From Spirochaetota bacterium (GTDB lineage: Bacteria; Spirochaetota; Spirochaetia; Sphaerochaetales; Sphaerochaetaceae): a DNA stretch of 64,000 nt. The position numbers and the translations under genes were made by a program. Where the stretch lies: NCBI GenBank assembly GCA_023401595.1, contig JAEXDQ010000007.1, positions 1 through 64,000 on the forward strand, given 5' to 3'. The notes below the pieces were generated by a model, which saw nothing but the letters and a program-made list of their open reading frames with translations, was not told the origin of the DNA and ran no database searches. Of this stretch, positions 50,166 to 58,588 are shown piece by piece (position 1 is the first letter of the stretch; every line of letters starts with the position of its first letter).

Positions 50166-50759
50166 ATGAAAACTCTGTTGCACAGGCATGAAGCTGAAAT
50201 TGAGGTCAAGAAGTCACGGTTCATCGCAGTCGCCTATCCCTGTGAATCTCCACAACAGATGAAAGAATTAATCGGCCAGACCAGAAAAGAGCATCCCCAG
50301 GCCACCCATGTCGTCCATGCCGCCGTCATGGGCCCACAAGGCACCTCCTTCTCCATGAGCGACGACCACGAACCGAAAAATACGGCGGGCCGACCGGCGC
50401 TTGAAGTACTCAAAGGAAGCGGGATTACAAATATCGCCGTCATGATCATCCGATATTTCGGAGGGACGCTCCTTGGCACAGGAGGTTTGGTCAAGGCGTA
50501 CGGGGACAGTGTAAAGGCAGTCCTTGATGGCGTGGAAACAGAAGAACTCATAGAAAAAAGCACGTTCCGGGTCGTTACAAGTTATGAACTCTATGAACAA
50601 ATGAAAAAGCTCCTGATAGAGCATGGCTGCATGGATATCCAGGAGGATTTCACCACGGAGATCAGCTTTTCGGGAACATTGCCGGCGGTCAACGCAAAAG
50701 ACTTAGCTACGGCGGTGACGGAACTGTCGTCCGGACGAAATACGATCCTGTTCCAGTAG
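50166..50759 (+). CDS. YigZ/IMPACT family protein
   Basis: 197 residues, the family's normal length. The N-terminal UPF0029/IMPACT domain has EVKKSRFIAVAYPCES, ATHVVHAAVMG and EPKNTAGRPALEVLKGSGITN in pieces, then GGTLLGTGGLVKAYGDSVKAVL. The C-terminal DUF1949-like domain follows to the end. The reaction is unknown; IMPACT relatives touch the ribosome or translation control. The ATG has no ribosome-binding site and a possible -10 (TACTAT, 50154-50159) lies 6 bases before it, so it may be another leaderless gene. The adjacent 50760-50942 holds nothing supported. Confidence 0.9.
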   Translation: MKTLLHRHEAEIEVKKSRFIAVAYPCESPQQMKELIGQTRKEHPQATHVVHAAVMGPQGTSFSMSDDHEPKNTAGRPALEVLKGSGITNIAVMIIRYFGGTLLGTGGLVKAYGDSVKAVLDGVETEELIEKSTFRVVTSYELYEQMKKLLIEHGCMDIQEDFTTEISFSGTLPAVNAKDLATAVTELSSGRNTILFQ

Positions 50760-50942
50760 CCGCAGAGCCGTTTCCACTGCGCTCGCCCACCGCTCACCAA
50801 CCAAGACCCTTCATGCATCGTCGCTTTTATCCCCAGCGTTATGCCCAGCATACGGGCCTGGACTATGACGCCGGACGCCAAGGGAACCGCTCCAGCGGGC
50901 CTCGCACCGGGATAGAGACATCCGTCATCCCCCCTTGCAACC

Positions 50943-52409
50943 CTATCGTTTGGAAAGACGGCGGAACCTCAGGTTCGGCAGCAGTGGTTTCTGGTCTTCA
51001 GAAGTGGGGGCGTCGGATTCCTTGTCCGCAGAATTCACGGCATCGGGAATCTCCGGGGGCACGGTCCACGGAGAATCGACGGAAAGCTTGTCCGCATCGA
51101 GCAGGTCCACGAATTTGATCGCGATGGACAACGCCTCCTCGACCATGGTCGGTTCAATCGCACCGGGCAAGTCTTGCGGAGTATGGTAGACGGCCGGTTT
51201 GCTGGCGTCGTCCCACGGAATGGCGGTGAGCGTCACCGCATGGAGACCGGCACGGGCTCCCTCCGCGGCGTCGGTTCCGCCGGCAAGAAACGGAAGCGCC
51301 TGAGACTTCGCCTCGTACCCCATCGATTTCGCGATTTCAACACACCCGGTGGCCATTTGTTGGGAAAGCCGTACCGTTCCGTTCACGTCCCGGACAAGGA
51401 ACGTCAGATCATCGGCATAATATGGGCAGTCAAAGTTGAAATGCCATCCGTTTCCGACAACAGCATCATACAGATTCGAATTATCAGCGAACCACTGGCG
51501 CGAGCCTCGGAGACCGACCTCTTCCGCATCGAAACTAGCGAAAACCAATCGGGTATGCTTCAAGGGTTCGCCCCTATGACGTCTGGACGCATAGAAGCGG
51601 GCCAGTTCCACGGCCATGGAAGAGGAAACGAGGTTGTCGCCCGCCCCAGGGGAAGCGGAATCGGACAGGAACTTCCAAAGCGGGAAAACCAGCGGCGACG
51701 CCGCCGTCAACAAGGCGAGCAGGACAATGAACGGAACAGGAGGAAGGCCGATCCGCAGGAACCTGCCGGAGAACAATTCCACGAGCAGCTGCAGGATCGA
51801 AACAAGACCGAGCGAGGCCAGCAGACCGAACGGTACGCCGACCTTCAGGAAATAGTTTTTCTTATCCAGCTTGTTGTAGCGATAGAGCCGGGCGCTGTCA
51901 TGATGCCCGCTGAAAATGATCGTCCTCAGAACCTCTCCAGAGGGCTCCTGCACTCCATGGACATTGCACCCCGTCTTTTCAGGATAATATTGTTCAAACC
52001 AGGGCCTATAGCAAATGAACTCCCGGAAAACCAGAAACCCGAACAGCCCGCACAGAACCGTCGCCGTCAAAGGCATGCCGATCCAAAGGGCCAACGTCAC
52101 CAAGGGATACAGGACGACCCCGATCTTCAACCATCCTGTAAACGCACCGGGACGCATCTGGAATTCTTGCAGACTGGTGGTATCGCAGAAAAGGCCGAGG
52201 TCCTCGCGCAACCGTCGGGCGCAATCTTGGGACGCCTGTCCCCCCGCGACGCGGGGGCCTAGCTCGGAAATCAGCTTCGCAGTACGCTCCAGAGCTAATT
52301 TCGCAAGCTTTCCGGCTTTCAGGGATTCCATGCCGGACTTCTCTTTCTTGGGCTCCTGGGCGGGAGCTTCTTTCGGTTGTCGTCTGCGTCTGAATGAAAA
52401 GAAAGCCAT
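50943..52409 (-). CDS. Membrane-bound M28 family peptidase
   Basis: 488 residues. After a charged N-terminus there are about four hydrophobic segments (two at about 95-135 and two or three at about 190-250) inserted around an M28 zinc aminopeptidase core. Metal ligands are GHHDSA, GAGDNL, FDAEEVG, GGTDAAEG and YHTPQD. The split of the catalytic domain by membrane helices is unusual for the classical soluble aminopeptidases but occurs in some bacterial members. It should cleave N-terminal residues of peptides at the membrane. No neighbour suggests a specific substrate. Confidence 0.8.
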   Translation of the reverse strand: MAFFSFRRRRQPKEAPAQEPKKEKSGMESLKAGKLAKLALERTAKLISELGPRVAGGQASQDCARRLREDLGLFCDTTSLQEFQMRPGAFTGWLKIGVVLYPLVTLALWIGMPLTATVLCGLFGFLVFREFICYRPWFEQYYPEKTGCNVHGVQEPSGEVLRTIIFSGHHDSARLYRYNKLDKKNYFLKVGVPFGLLASLGLVSILQLLVELFSGRFLRIGLPPVPFIVLLALLTAASPLVFPLWKFLSDSASPGAGDNLVSSSMAVELARFYASRRHRGEPLKHTRLVFASFDAEEVGLRGSRQWFADNSNLYDAVVGNGWHFNFDCPYYADDLTFLVRDVNGTVRLSQQMATGCVEIAKSMGYEAKSQALPFLAGGTDAAEGARAGLHAVTLTAIPWDDASKPAVYHTPQDLPGAIEPTMVEEALSIAIKFVDLLDADKLSVDSPWTVPPEIPDAVNSADKESDAPTSEDQKPLLPNLRFRRLSKR

Positions 52410-52526
52410 CGACAGACATCATGCCAAGACAACCGGTGCCTGTCAACGAACAAACCTCGTTCCTAGCCTCTTTTCAATCGTCCCTAGAGAGATCCATACC
52501 AGGGAACCCTTGCGTTGCAGGAAGGC

Positions 52527-52555
52527 TTGACAAAGAACGGGACTGTCAATATAGT
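52527..52555 (+). promoter_or_regulatory. Promoter of the tRNA cluster
   Basis: TTGACA (52527-52532), 17-base spacer, TATAGT (52550-52555), 27 bases before the first tRNA. Confidence 0.85.
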
Positions 52556-52582
52556 AGAAACCCGACTGATAAACCGTTCATT

Positions 52583-52667
52583 GGAGAGATGTCCGAGCGG
52601 TCGAAGGAGGCGGTCTTGAAAACCGTTGAGGCGCAAGTCTCCGGGGGTTCGAATCCCTCTCTCTCCG
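52583..52667 (+). tRNA. tRNA-Ser (anticodon TGA)
   Basis: GGAGAGA pairs with TCTCTCC, the anticodon loop is CTTGAAA with TGA, and a long variable arm is present, as in serine tRNAs. It reads UCA and UCG codons. It is the first RNA of the cluster. Confidence 0.93.
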
Positions 52668-52702
52668 TCCTGACATCCTACTACGACAGGCTAGATGTCA
52701 TT

Positions 52703-52789
52703 GGAGAGGTGCGAGAGTGGCCGAATCGGGCTCCCTGCTAAGGAGTTGACCTGGTAACGGGTCCGGGGGTTCGAATCCCCCCCTCTCCG
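52703..52789 (+). tRNA. tRNA-Ser (anticodon GCT)
   Basis: Acceptor GGAGAGG pairs with CCTCTCC, the anticodon is GCT in CTGCTAA, and a long variable arm is present. It reads AGC and AGU codons. Confidence 0.93.
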
Positions 52790-52814
52790 ATTTGTTTTTT
52801 TGCATTATGATGAT

Positions 52815-52888
52815 GAGACCATAGCTCAGCTGGATAGAGCATCAGTTTGCGGAACTGAGGGTCGGAGGTTCGAATCCTCTTGGTCTCG
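52815..52888 (+). tRNA. tRNA-Arg (anticodon GCG)
   Basis: Acceptor GAGACCA pairs with TGGTCTC, anticodon stem TCAGT/ACTGA, loop TTGCGGA, so the anticodon is GCG and reads CGC and CGU. Most bacteria use ACG (inosine) for these codons, so this form is less usual. Confidence 0.9.
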
Positions 52889-52908
52889 TATACGGTAAGC
52901 AATCACCG

Positions 52909-52996
52909 GGAGAGATGTCCGAGTGGTCGAAGGAGACGGACTCGAAATCCGTTGTATCGTCTGACGGTACCGAGGGTTCGAATCCCTCTCTCTCCG
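52909..52996 (+). tRNA. tRNA-Ser (anticodon CGA)
   Basis: Acceptor GGAGAGA pairs with TCTCTCC, anticodon stem ACGGA/TCCGT around CTCGAAA with CGA, and a long variable arm. It reads UCG. Confidence 0.93.
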
Positions 52997-53035
52997 AAAG
53001 CTCGGAAATTTTTTTTGAACTGTTTATCGACTTGA

Positions 53036-53121
53036 GGAGGGGTGTCCGAGTGGTCGAAGGTGCACGCTTGGAAGGCGTGTGTGCTCACAAGGCACCGGGG
53101 GTTCGAATCCCCCCCCCTCCG
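53036..53121 (+). tRNA. tRNA-Ser (anticodon GGA)
   Basis: Acceptor GGAGGGG pairs with CCCCTCC, anticodon stem CACGC/GCGTG around TTGGAAG with GGA, and a long variable arm. It reads UCC and UCU. Confidence 0.93.
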
Positions 53122-53126
53122 TTATT

Positions 53127-53238
53127 TCCCCAGTCAGATAGATTCTGTGCTATTGGCAGCCGCCCAACCCCGTCAGGACCGGAAGGTAGCAGCGGTAAGT
53201 GGTTTGCCAATGAGCCACAGGTGATTTATCTGCTGGGG
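53127..53238 (+). ncRNA. ffs: Signal recognition particle RNA (4.5S)
   Basis: The conserved domain IV core is present: GTCAGGACCGGAAGGTAGCAGC with its GGAA tetraloop, read in two pieces. Arms CTGTG and TTGGCA pair with TGCCAA and CACAG, and an outer stem (CCCCAG..AGATA with TATCTGCTGGGG) closes a molecule of about 112 bases, the size of E. coli 4.5S RNA. It lies 6 bases after a tRNA-Ser and upstream of dnaX, as scr does in Bacillus. Confidence 0.93.
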
Positions 53239-53378
53239 TTCTTTATATCCTGACACCGGAAACGTCTTGCGCCGGGAAAGCCGCGGAGCGTTGGACATAT
53301 GGAAGGAACGGGGTATTGGGCGCTGCATCGGCGCATCGTCTTTTCCATCGCATCCGAGCAAGGAGAGGAGTCCCGGAC

Positions 53379-54173
53379 ATGAAGCTTCTGGAACAGCTTG
53401 CGCAACGGCTATCCACACTCGACATGGTGGACACGGTGGCCCTTTCGGGTTCCATGACAAGTCCCATCCATGATGCCGATTCCGACTACGATCTGTACAT
53501 CTACTCCCGTTCGGACGTCCCACGCGATGCACGGGAACGGATAATCCGGGAATTTTCCAACGACTACACCGTGGGCAACGCCTTCTTTGAAGAGGGTGAT
53601 GAATTCTTTACCGCTTCTCCCCGTAGAACGGCCGTGGATATGATGTACCGCAGGCTCGATTGGGCGCAAGACGAGATCGACTGGGTGTGGAACAAGGGGA
53701 ACGCAAGGCTCGGCTATACGACCTGCTTCCTCTACAACCTCAAGACTTCGAAGCCGCTGTTCGACCGCGACGGTCGGTTTGGACGGCTCGTCGCACCGCT
53801 GGGCGACCGATATCCGGAAAAGCTGCGACGGAACATCATCGACAAGAACCATGCGATGCTCCGGGGACATTTGGAAGCACCCTACTTCACGCAAATAGAA
53901 CTGGCAGTGAACCGTGGGGATATGGTCAGCATGAACCATCGCGTAGCCGCGTTGCTGGCCAGTTATTTCGATATCCTGTTCGCATACAACCGACAGCTGC
54001 ATCCGGGAGAAAAAAAGCTGATGCCATACGCCCACATGCTGTGCGAACGACTACCGGAGCGTTTTGACGAAGACATGGCCCGGACAATCCAGTCGGTAGG
54101 GAACCGCGAGACGCTGCTTCCCTCCTTGACGACTTTGCTGGACTCACTGGACCGCCTGCTGGCGCAGGACTGA
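53379..54173 (+). CDS. Nucleotidyltransferase-fold protein, DUF4037-like
   Basis: 264 residues. The first 60 hold a polymerase-beta-type nucleotidyltransferase core: VALSGSMTS, then DADSDYDLYIYS, which supplies the GS and DxD metal motif. The remainder is helical and carries DRDGRFGRLVAPLGDRYP and MLRGHLEAPYFTQIELAVNRGD, typical of the DUF4037 group. Proteins of this kind may transfer nucleotides to RNA, antibiotics or proteins. AAGGAGAGGAG lies before the ATG at 53379. It lies between the SRP RNA and dnaX, on the same strand, with 401 bases to dnaX. Confidence 0.75.
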   Translation: MKLLEQLAQRLSTLDMVDTVALSGSMTSPIHDADSDYDLYIYSRSDVPRDARERIIREFSNDYTVGNAFFEEGDEFFTASPRRTAVDMMYRRLDWAQDEIDWVWNKGNARLGYTTCFLYNLKTSKPLFDRDGRFGRLVAPLGDRYPEKLRRNIIDKNHAMLRGHLEAPYFTQIELAVNRGDMVSMNHRVAALLASYFDILFAYNRQLHPGEKKLMPYAHMLCERLPERFDEDMARTIQSVGNRETLLPSLTTLLDSLDRLLAQD

Positions 54174-54459
54174 CAAAACCGGAGACGGATTTCAAAACAA
54201 ACGGGACGCGGGCGTAGAATCCCAGGCTTCACCTCAGGGGACGTCCCTGTCCGGAAGTCAGTTTTCCATCGGCACGTACTTGAATCATCCCCAGACACGA
54301 CCGCATCTGAGGATCAGATCCGCATCTGCATTCCATCGGCATATCTCGGAATCCATGTTCAGCGGGCACGTTTACCGTACGGACGCACCTTCGATTGAAG
54401 TACGGCCTGCTCCCTTCCGTTTCCATCAAGGGCACGAACAGTTTAGAAGGCCACTCTTG

Positions 54460-54489
54460 TTGTCCGCTCCGCGTCCGATATGCTATACT
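54460..54489 (+). promoter_or_regulatory. Candidate promoter of dnaX
   Basis: TTGTCC (54460-54465), an 18-base spacer and TATACT (54484-54489), 86 bases before the dnaX start. The rest of 54174-54459 has no other supported feature. Confidence 0.5.
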
Positions 54490-54574
54490 TGCCAATGAAG
54501 TCCGCGACATGCCGAAACAGGAAACTATCGGCAGTGGACGAAGCGGACGGCAACATGGGCTGGAGGAGTTCTAC

Positions 54575-56422
54575 ATGGCATATGAAGTGACGGCGACACG
54601 CAAACGCCCCCAAGCGTTCGATACCCTGGTCGGGCAGGAATTCGTAGTCTCGACAATCACCAATGCGATTGAACAGGGACGTATCGCCCATGCGTATCTT
54701 TTCTCCGGGCCGCGGGGCGTCGGAAAGACGACCTCGGCGAGAATCCTTGCGAAAGCGCTCAATTGCGTCCATGGCCCTACCCCTCACCCTTGCGGAGAAT
54801 GCGCCAACTGCCGGGAGATCACCCAAGGCAACAGCATGGACGTCATAGAGATCGACGGCGCGAGCAACACCTCGGTCAACGATGTGAGGACGATCAAGGA
54901 CGAGGTACTGTTCCCACCGCAGAGCAGCAGGTACAAGATCTATATCATTGACGAAGTACACATGCTCTCCACCAGCGCCTTCAACGCCCTCCTCAAGACA
55001 ATCGAAGAACCGCCGGAGTACGTGGTATTCATCTTCGCTACCACGGAGACGCAGAAGGTTCCGGCGACCATCCGTTCCCGCTGCCAGCAATTCCACTTCC
55101 AGCTGATTCCGCTGGAGGTCATCAAGGGGAGACTGACGGAAGCCGCCGCCGACCTACAGGTCGAGGCGGACGACGACGCTCTGTTCTGGATCGCGAAGGA
55201 AGCGACAGGCTCCATGCGCGACGCCTATACGCTGTTCGACCAGGTAGTCTCTTTCTCCAACGGACATATTACGCTGGCCCAGATACAGGACAAGCTCGGA
55301 CTGGTGGGTATAGACCAGATTTCCATCATGGTCGGCTCCCTGCTCAGGGGCGACCGGAGTCAGGCCATCCTCGATCTCCAGAATCTACTTGCCAAGGGCG
55401 TTTCAGTAGAACAATGCATCAAGGATTTCGCTGAGTACTTCCGCTCCCTCCTGCTGATGAAGAAAGGGGTGACGGACGCGGACGTCCTCGGAGAACAGCC
55501 TCAACGTTTTCCCGAAGCAATCAGGAACGCCTATTCGGAAGAACAGCTGGAAGCCGCGGTTGAACTGTTCTTACGACTATACCGCGACATCCGTTATTCC
55601 CTGAACCCAAGGCTGGAACTGGAGCTTGCCGTCAGCCGACTGGGCTCGCTGCCCTATCTCGTCTCTCCCGTCATATTGATGGAGCAGCTCGCCCGATTGA
55701 AAAACGACTTGCTGTCGGGCAAGATTACTCCGACGAATCCTGCGTTGCCGGACGACCTTCCAATCGCCCCCTCCGGTTCCGTTACGCAAGCACCGCCACG
55801 TCTTTCTCAGCAGCCGCAACCGGCGCAGGTCCCGCGCACACCGACGGGATCGGATGCCGATCAGCCGACGTTGACCTTCGGCAGACCTCAGCCACGACCG
55901 GGAGAACCGGTCAGTGAAAATCCGTTCAAACGTGAGACGATAGCCCCTTTTCGGCAACCGATAGCTGAGAATGTTTCCGTACCAGCATCTCAGACTATCG
56001 TTAATTCCCCATCGCCTCAACTACAGGGGGCTTTTCAACCGCAGGAGCCTGCGCAGCCGCAACCGGACGGACAACCAAGAGCGTTTACGAAAGAAGACGT
56101 CCCCAGCCTCAAGATGCTGCTCGACGAAGCCAAGGCCCGGTCGGCGAATCTGATAGGATGGGCACAGAAATCAGAAGGGCAGCTCGCAGATTGCATCATC
56201 GAGGACGGAACGCTGAAACTGGTATTCACCAGCAAGTTCTGCGTGGACCAGGCGAAGACTGATGGAATCGTGATCCGCAAGGCGATTGAAAAGCTCTGCG
56301 GCTATACAGGCCCTCTTGACTTCATCGTCCAAAAAAAGGAAGAGCAAAAACACTCCGCGGCACAGGACGACCCGATAGTCAACAGGATCGCCCAGATGTT
56401 CCGTGGAGAGGTCTTAGGGTGA
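54575..56422 (+). CDS. dnaX: DNA polymerase III subunits gamma/tau
   Basis: 615 residues. The N-terminal AAA+ clamp-loader core has TRKRPQAFDTLVGQEFVVST, Walker A GPRGVGKTTSARILAKALNC, a zinc knuckle (CGECANC), IDGASNTSVNDVR, Walker B IYIIDEVHMLS, FNALLKTIEEPP and the arginine-finger region TIRSRCQQFHF. Domain III follows to about 370; a Pro/Gln-rich linker and a tau-like C-terminal domain complete it. It loads the sliding clamp and links polymerase to helicase. TGGAGGAGTTCTAC precedes the ATG at 54575. ybaB and recR follow, the conserved dnaX-ybaB-recR order. Confidence 0.96.
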   Translation: MAYEVTATRKRPQAFDTLVGQEFVVSTITNAIEQGRIAHAYLFSGPRGVGKTTSARILAKALNCVHGPTPHPCGECANCREITQGNSMDVIEIDGASNTSVNDVRTIKDEVLFPPQSSRYKIYIIDEVHMLSTSAFNALLKTIEEPPEYVVFIFATTETQKVPATIRSRCQQFHFQLIPLEVIKGRLTEAAADLQVEADDDALFWIAKEATGSMRDAYTLFDQVVSFSNGHITLAQIQDKLGLVGIDQISIMVGSLLRGDRSQAILDLQNLLAKGVSVEQCIKDFAEYFRSLLLMKKGVTDADVLGEQPQRFPEAIRNAYSEEQLEAAVELFLRLYRDIRYSLNPRLELELAVSRLGSLPYLVSPVILMEQLARLKNDLLSGKITPTNPALPDDLPIAPSGSVTQAPPRLSQQPQPAQVPRTPTGSDADQPTLTFGRPQPRPGEPVSENPFKRETIAPFRQPIAENVSVPASQTIVNSPSPQLQGAFQPQEPAQPQPDGQPRAFTKEDVPSLKMLLDEAKARSANLIGWAQKSEGQLADCIIEDGTLKLVFTSKFCVDQAKTDGIVIRKAIEKLCGYTGPLDFIVQKKEEQKHSAAQDDPIVNRIAQMFRGEVLG

Positions 56423-56461
56423 TTCCCTTCAACAACCAGAAATTCAGGAGTATGCATTACC

Positions 56462-56788
56462 ATGAATCCATTTGAAATGATCAAGAACGTACGGACTCTC
56501 CAGGACAAGATGGAGCAGATGAAGAAAGAGCTCGAACACAAGAGCTTCACAGGAACCGCCGGGGCGGGGATGGTCACCATCGTCATCAATGGCCAGCAGG
56601 AGGTCGTCTCCGTACAGATCGCGCCAGAAATCGTCGATCCTTCGGATATCTCTACACTGGAGGTACTGATCGCATCGGCCATGAACAACGCCCACAATCA
56701 GCTTCAGGAATACCTGCAGCAGGAAGCGGTCCGTCAGTCAAGTGAAATGGGGCTCGCCGATCTCATGAAAGGCGGGTTCCCGCAATGA
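56462..56788 (+). CDS. ybaB: Nucleoid-associated protein YbaB/EbfC
   Basis: 108 residues, the family's length. The sequence begins MNPFEMIKNVRTLQDKMEQM, a helical dimer region, and carries VVSVQIAPEIVDPSDISTLE and ASAMNNAHNQLQEYL, all typical of YbaB/EbfC. Family members bind DNA and shape the nucleoid; EbfC was described in Borrelia. Its stop codon overlaps the recR start by 4 bases, so the two are translationally coupled. Confidence 0.95.
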   Translation: MNPFEMIKNVRTLQDKMEQMKKELEHKSFTGTAGAGMVTIVINGQQEVVSVQIAPEIVDPSDISTLEVLIASAMNNAHNQLQEYLQQEAVRQSSEMGLADLMKGGFPQ

Positions 56789-57375
56789 CGGCCCTGGAAC
56801 AGCTGGCCAGGAATCTCAGCAGGCTGCCCGGAATCGGACCGAAAAGCGCGTCACGCATCGCATACCACCTGATCAAGACCGACCAGGCCTACAACCAGGC
56901 GCTGGCCGACGACATCAGCCACATCCAGGAAGTGATCTTCCCCTGCTCCGTCTGCGGCAGCTATACGGAAACGGATCCATGTCCGTTCTGTACCGACCCC
57001 TCCCGCGACAGGTCCCTTCTCTGCGTCGTAGAACAACCGCAGGATGTCGTGACCATCAGCGCTTCGGGCGCGTACGACGGCTTGTTTCACGTCCTTGGCG
57101 GGGCGATCAGCCCATTGGATGGAATCGGTCCTGAACATCTTTCCTTTGACAAACTGCTACGGCGAATCGAAGAGGGTATTTTCACGGAACTCATCATCGC
57201 TACGAACCCGACCGAGGAGGGCGATACGACCGCGCTGTACATCCGGCATCTGCTGAAGGACAAGCCGGAGCTTTCGATCACCCGTCTGGCATCGGGCCTG
57301 CCGATCGGCGGCGACCTGGAATACGCGGACAGGCTTACGCTGGCCCGGTCGCTTCGGGGAAGGATCAAGTTCTGA
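56785..57375 (+). CDS. recR: Recombination mediator protein RecR
   Basis: 196 residues, full length. LARNLSRLPGIGPKSASRIAYHL is the helix-hairpin-helix. The four-Cys zinc module CSVCGSYTETDPCPFC follows, then the Toprim domain with VVEQPQDVVTI, YDGLFHVLGGAISPLDGIGPEHL in pieces and ATNPTEEGDTTALYI. It helps load RecA in recombinational repair with RecF or RecO. It overlaps ybaB by 4 bases and the next gene by 1 base. Confidence 0.96.
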   Translation: MTALEQLARNLSRLPGIGPKSASRIAYHLIKTDQAYNQALADDISHIQEVIFPCSVCGSYTETDPCPFCTDPSRDRSLLCVVEQPQDVVTISASGAYDGLFHVLGGAISPLDGIGPEHLSFDKLLRRIEEGIFTELIIATNPTEEGDTTALYIRHLLKDKPELSITRLASGLPIGGDLEYADRLTLARSLRGRIKF

Positions 57376-57713
57376 TGGCGAGCAGCAAAGAGTACGTCGA
57401 CTATATCATAGACCAGGCTTCGGACGCGGGAACTGTAACTTGCAAGAAGATGTTCGGAGAGTACGGGCTCTATTGCGAGGGTGTATTCATAGCCATGGTC
57501 TGCGACGACCAGCTTTTCTGCAAGGTCACGGACGAAGGAAGAGAGACAATCAGGAACGCAGGCAAGGAAGAGGTGTTCGCCCCTCCCTACAAGGGGGCGA
57601 AGCCGATACTCCTGATCGAGGACGTGGAGGACAGGGAGTTTCTATCAGCCCTGTTCCTTGCCACGGAACGCGGTATCGGCGGCGGGAATCGTCAATCAAA
57701 GAAAATAGAATAG
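57375..57713 (+). CDS. TfoX N-terminal domain protein
   Basis: 112 residues matching the TfoX/Sxy N-terminal domain: KKMFGEYGLYCEGVFIAMVCDDQLFCKV and GAKPILLIEDVEDREFLSAL in pieces. TfoX controls competence genes in gammaproteobacteria, but short stand-alone homologues occur widely and their role is unknown. It shares one base with the recR stop codon, so it belongs to the dnaX-ybaB-recR transcript. No competence genes are visible nearby. Confidence 0.85.
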   Translation: MASSKEYVDYIIDQASDAGTVTCKKMFGEYGLYCEGVFIAMVCDDQLFCKVTDEGRETIRNAGKEEVFAPPYKGAKPILLIEDVEDREFLSALFLATERGIGGGNRQSKKIE

Positions 57714-57769
57714 GAATGCTGACGCAGAAAATCCGTCCGGGGTCATAATCTCCCGATTATTTGATTCGA

Positions 57770-58576
57770 TTATTTGATTCCCCGTTCCTTCTTGATGGAG
57801 TCGTACGCTTCCTGGATCTCCCGGAATTTCTCCGTGGCGTAGGTAGTGAACTCCTCGGGCAGCCCTTTGCTGGCGACCGTATCAGGATGGAACTCTATGC
57901 TCATTTTCCGGTAGGCGCGCTTGACTTCCTCGTCAGTGGCCTGTGGAGTCAGCCCAAGCACCGCATATGACCTAGTAGTGGCCGACGCACCGCCGTATTT
58001 CCGGCTGATGCTGTCCATGACGGAATCGGGGAGATGGAATATCCTTCCCGCAGTACGGATCAGATCGTTCTCAGCCCTGTTGATCTCGCCGTCGGCAACC
58101 GCGACGCGATAGAAGATATCGACCATCAACTGCAACAACGCCGGTTCCCGGGAAAAATTCTGGTAGAATTGGGTGGCGAACTGCTCAAAAGAGCCTCCGC
58201 CGTTGATGGCGGCCTGGAAAACACGCATCGCGGCGGCATGCCCTTGCGAATCAAGGCGAAGATCTTGGACAATGAATTCCTCAACCTTTTTCTGCTCGGC
58301 GGAAGAGACCTGCCCGTCCACGGCCGCGATACGGGCCAGCATGGAGAAGGCTCCGACGAAAAACAGCATCTGCGTCTGGTCCATACCGTACGCCATGGAG
58401 CCGGAACCATTGTAGCATCCCTGCTGCCGCCATTGCTGCCCTTGCTGAGTCCCTTGTTGTCCAAGCTCGCCGGCCTTATCGAACATATGGCCGAAAGCCG
58501 TGCCGGCGACCAAGCCGAGAGGCCCCCCGAACATGAAGCCGAGAGTGCCTCCAATGATTTTACCTAACCAGCCCAT
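57770..58576 (-). CDS. DnaJ-like membrane co-chaperone, DjlA type
   Basis: 268 residues. A Gly-rich N-terminal hydrophobic stretch (GWLGKIIGGTLGFMFGGPLGLVAG) could be a membrane anchor. A TerB-like domain follows (about 70-190; FFVGAFSMLARIAAVDGQVSSAE). The C-terminal J domain has YAVLGLTPQATDEEVKRAYRKM and the HPD motif in EFHPDT. It stimulates DnaK ATPase at the membrane, like DjlA. Two tandem 13-bp repeats (GATTATTTGATTC, 57755-57780) overlap its stop codon. It converges with the recR operon. Confidence 0.9.
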   Translation of the reverse strand: MGWLGKIIGGTLGFMFGGPLGLVAGTAFGHMFDKAGELGQQGTQQGQQWRQQGCYNGSGSMAYGMDQTQMLFFVGAFSMLARIAAVDGQVSSAEQKKVEEFIVQDLRLDSQGHAAAMRVFQAAINGGGSFEQFATQFYQNFSREPALLQLMVDIFYRVAVADGEINRAENDLIRTAGRIFHLPDSVMDSISRKYGGASATTRSYAVLGLTPQATDEEVKRAYRKMSIEFHPDTVASKGLPEEFTTYATEKFREIQEAYDSIKKERGIK

Positions 58577-58588
58577 AGTCTTCTTCTG

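Noticed and set aside
50943..52409. Long opposite-strand frames over the M28 peptidase, SBP, dnaX and deoC genes.
   Set aside because: They are shadows of GC-rich genes, with no motifs and no ribosome-binding sites.
56332..56338. A AAA AAG slippery heptamer in dnaX, as in programmed gamma/tau frameshifting.
   Set aside because: It lies at about codon 588 of 615; a -1 shift gives a longer product rather than early termination, so it cannot make a gamma form.
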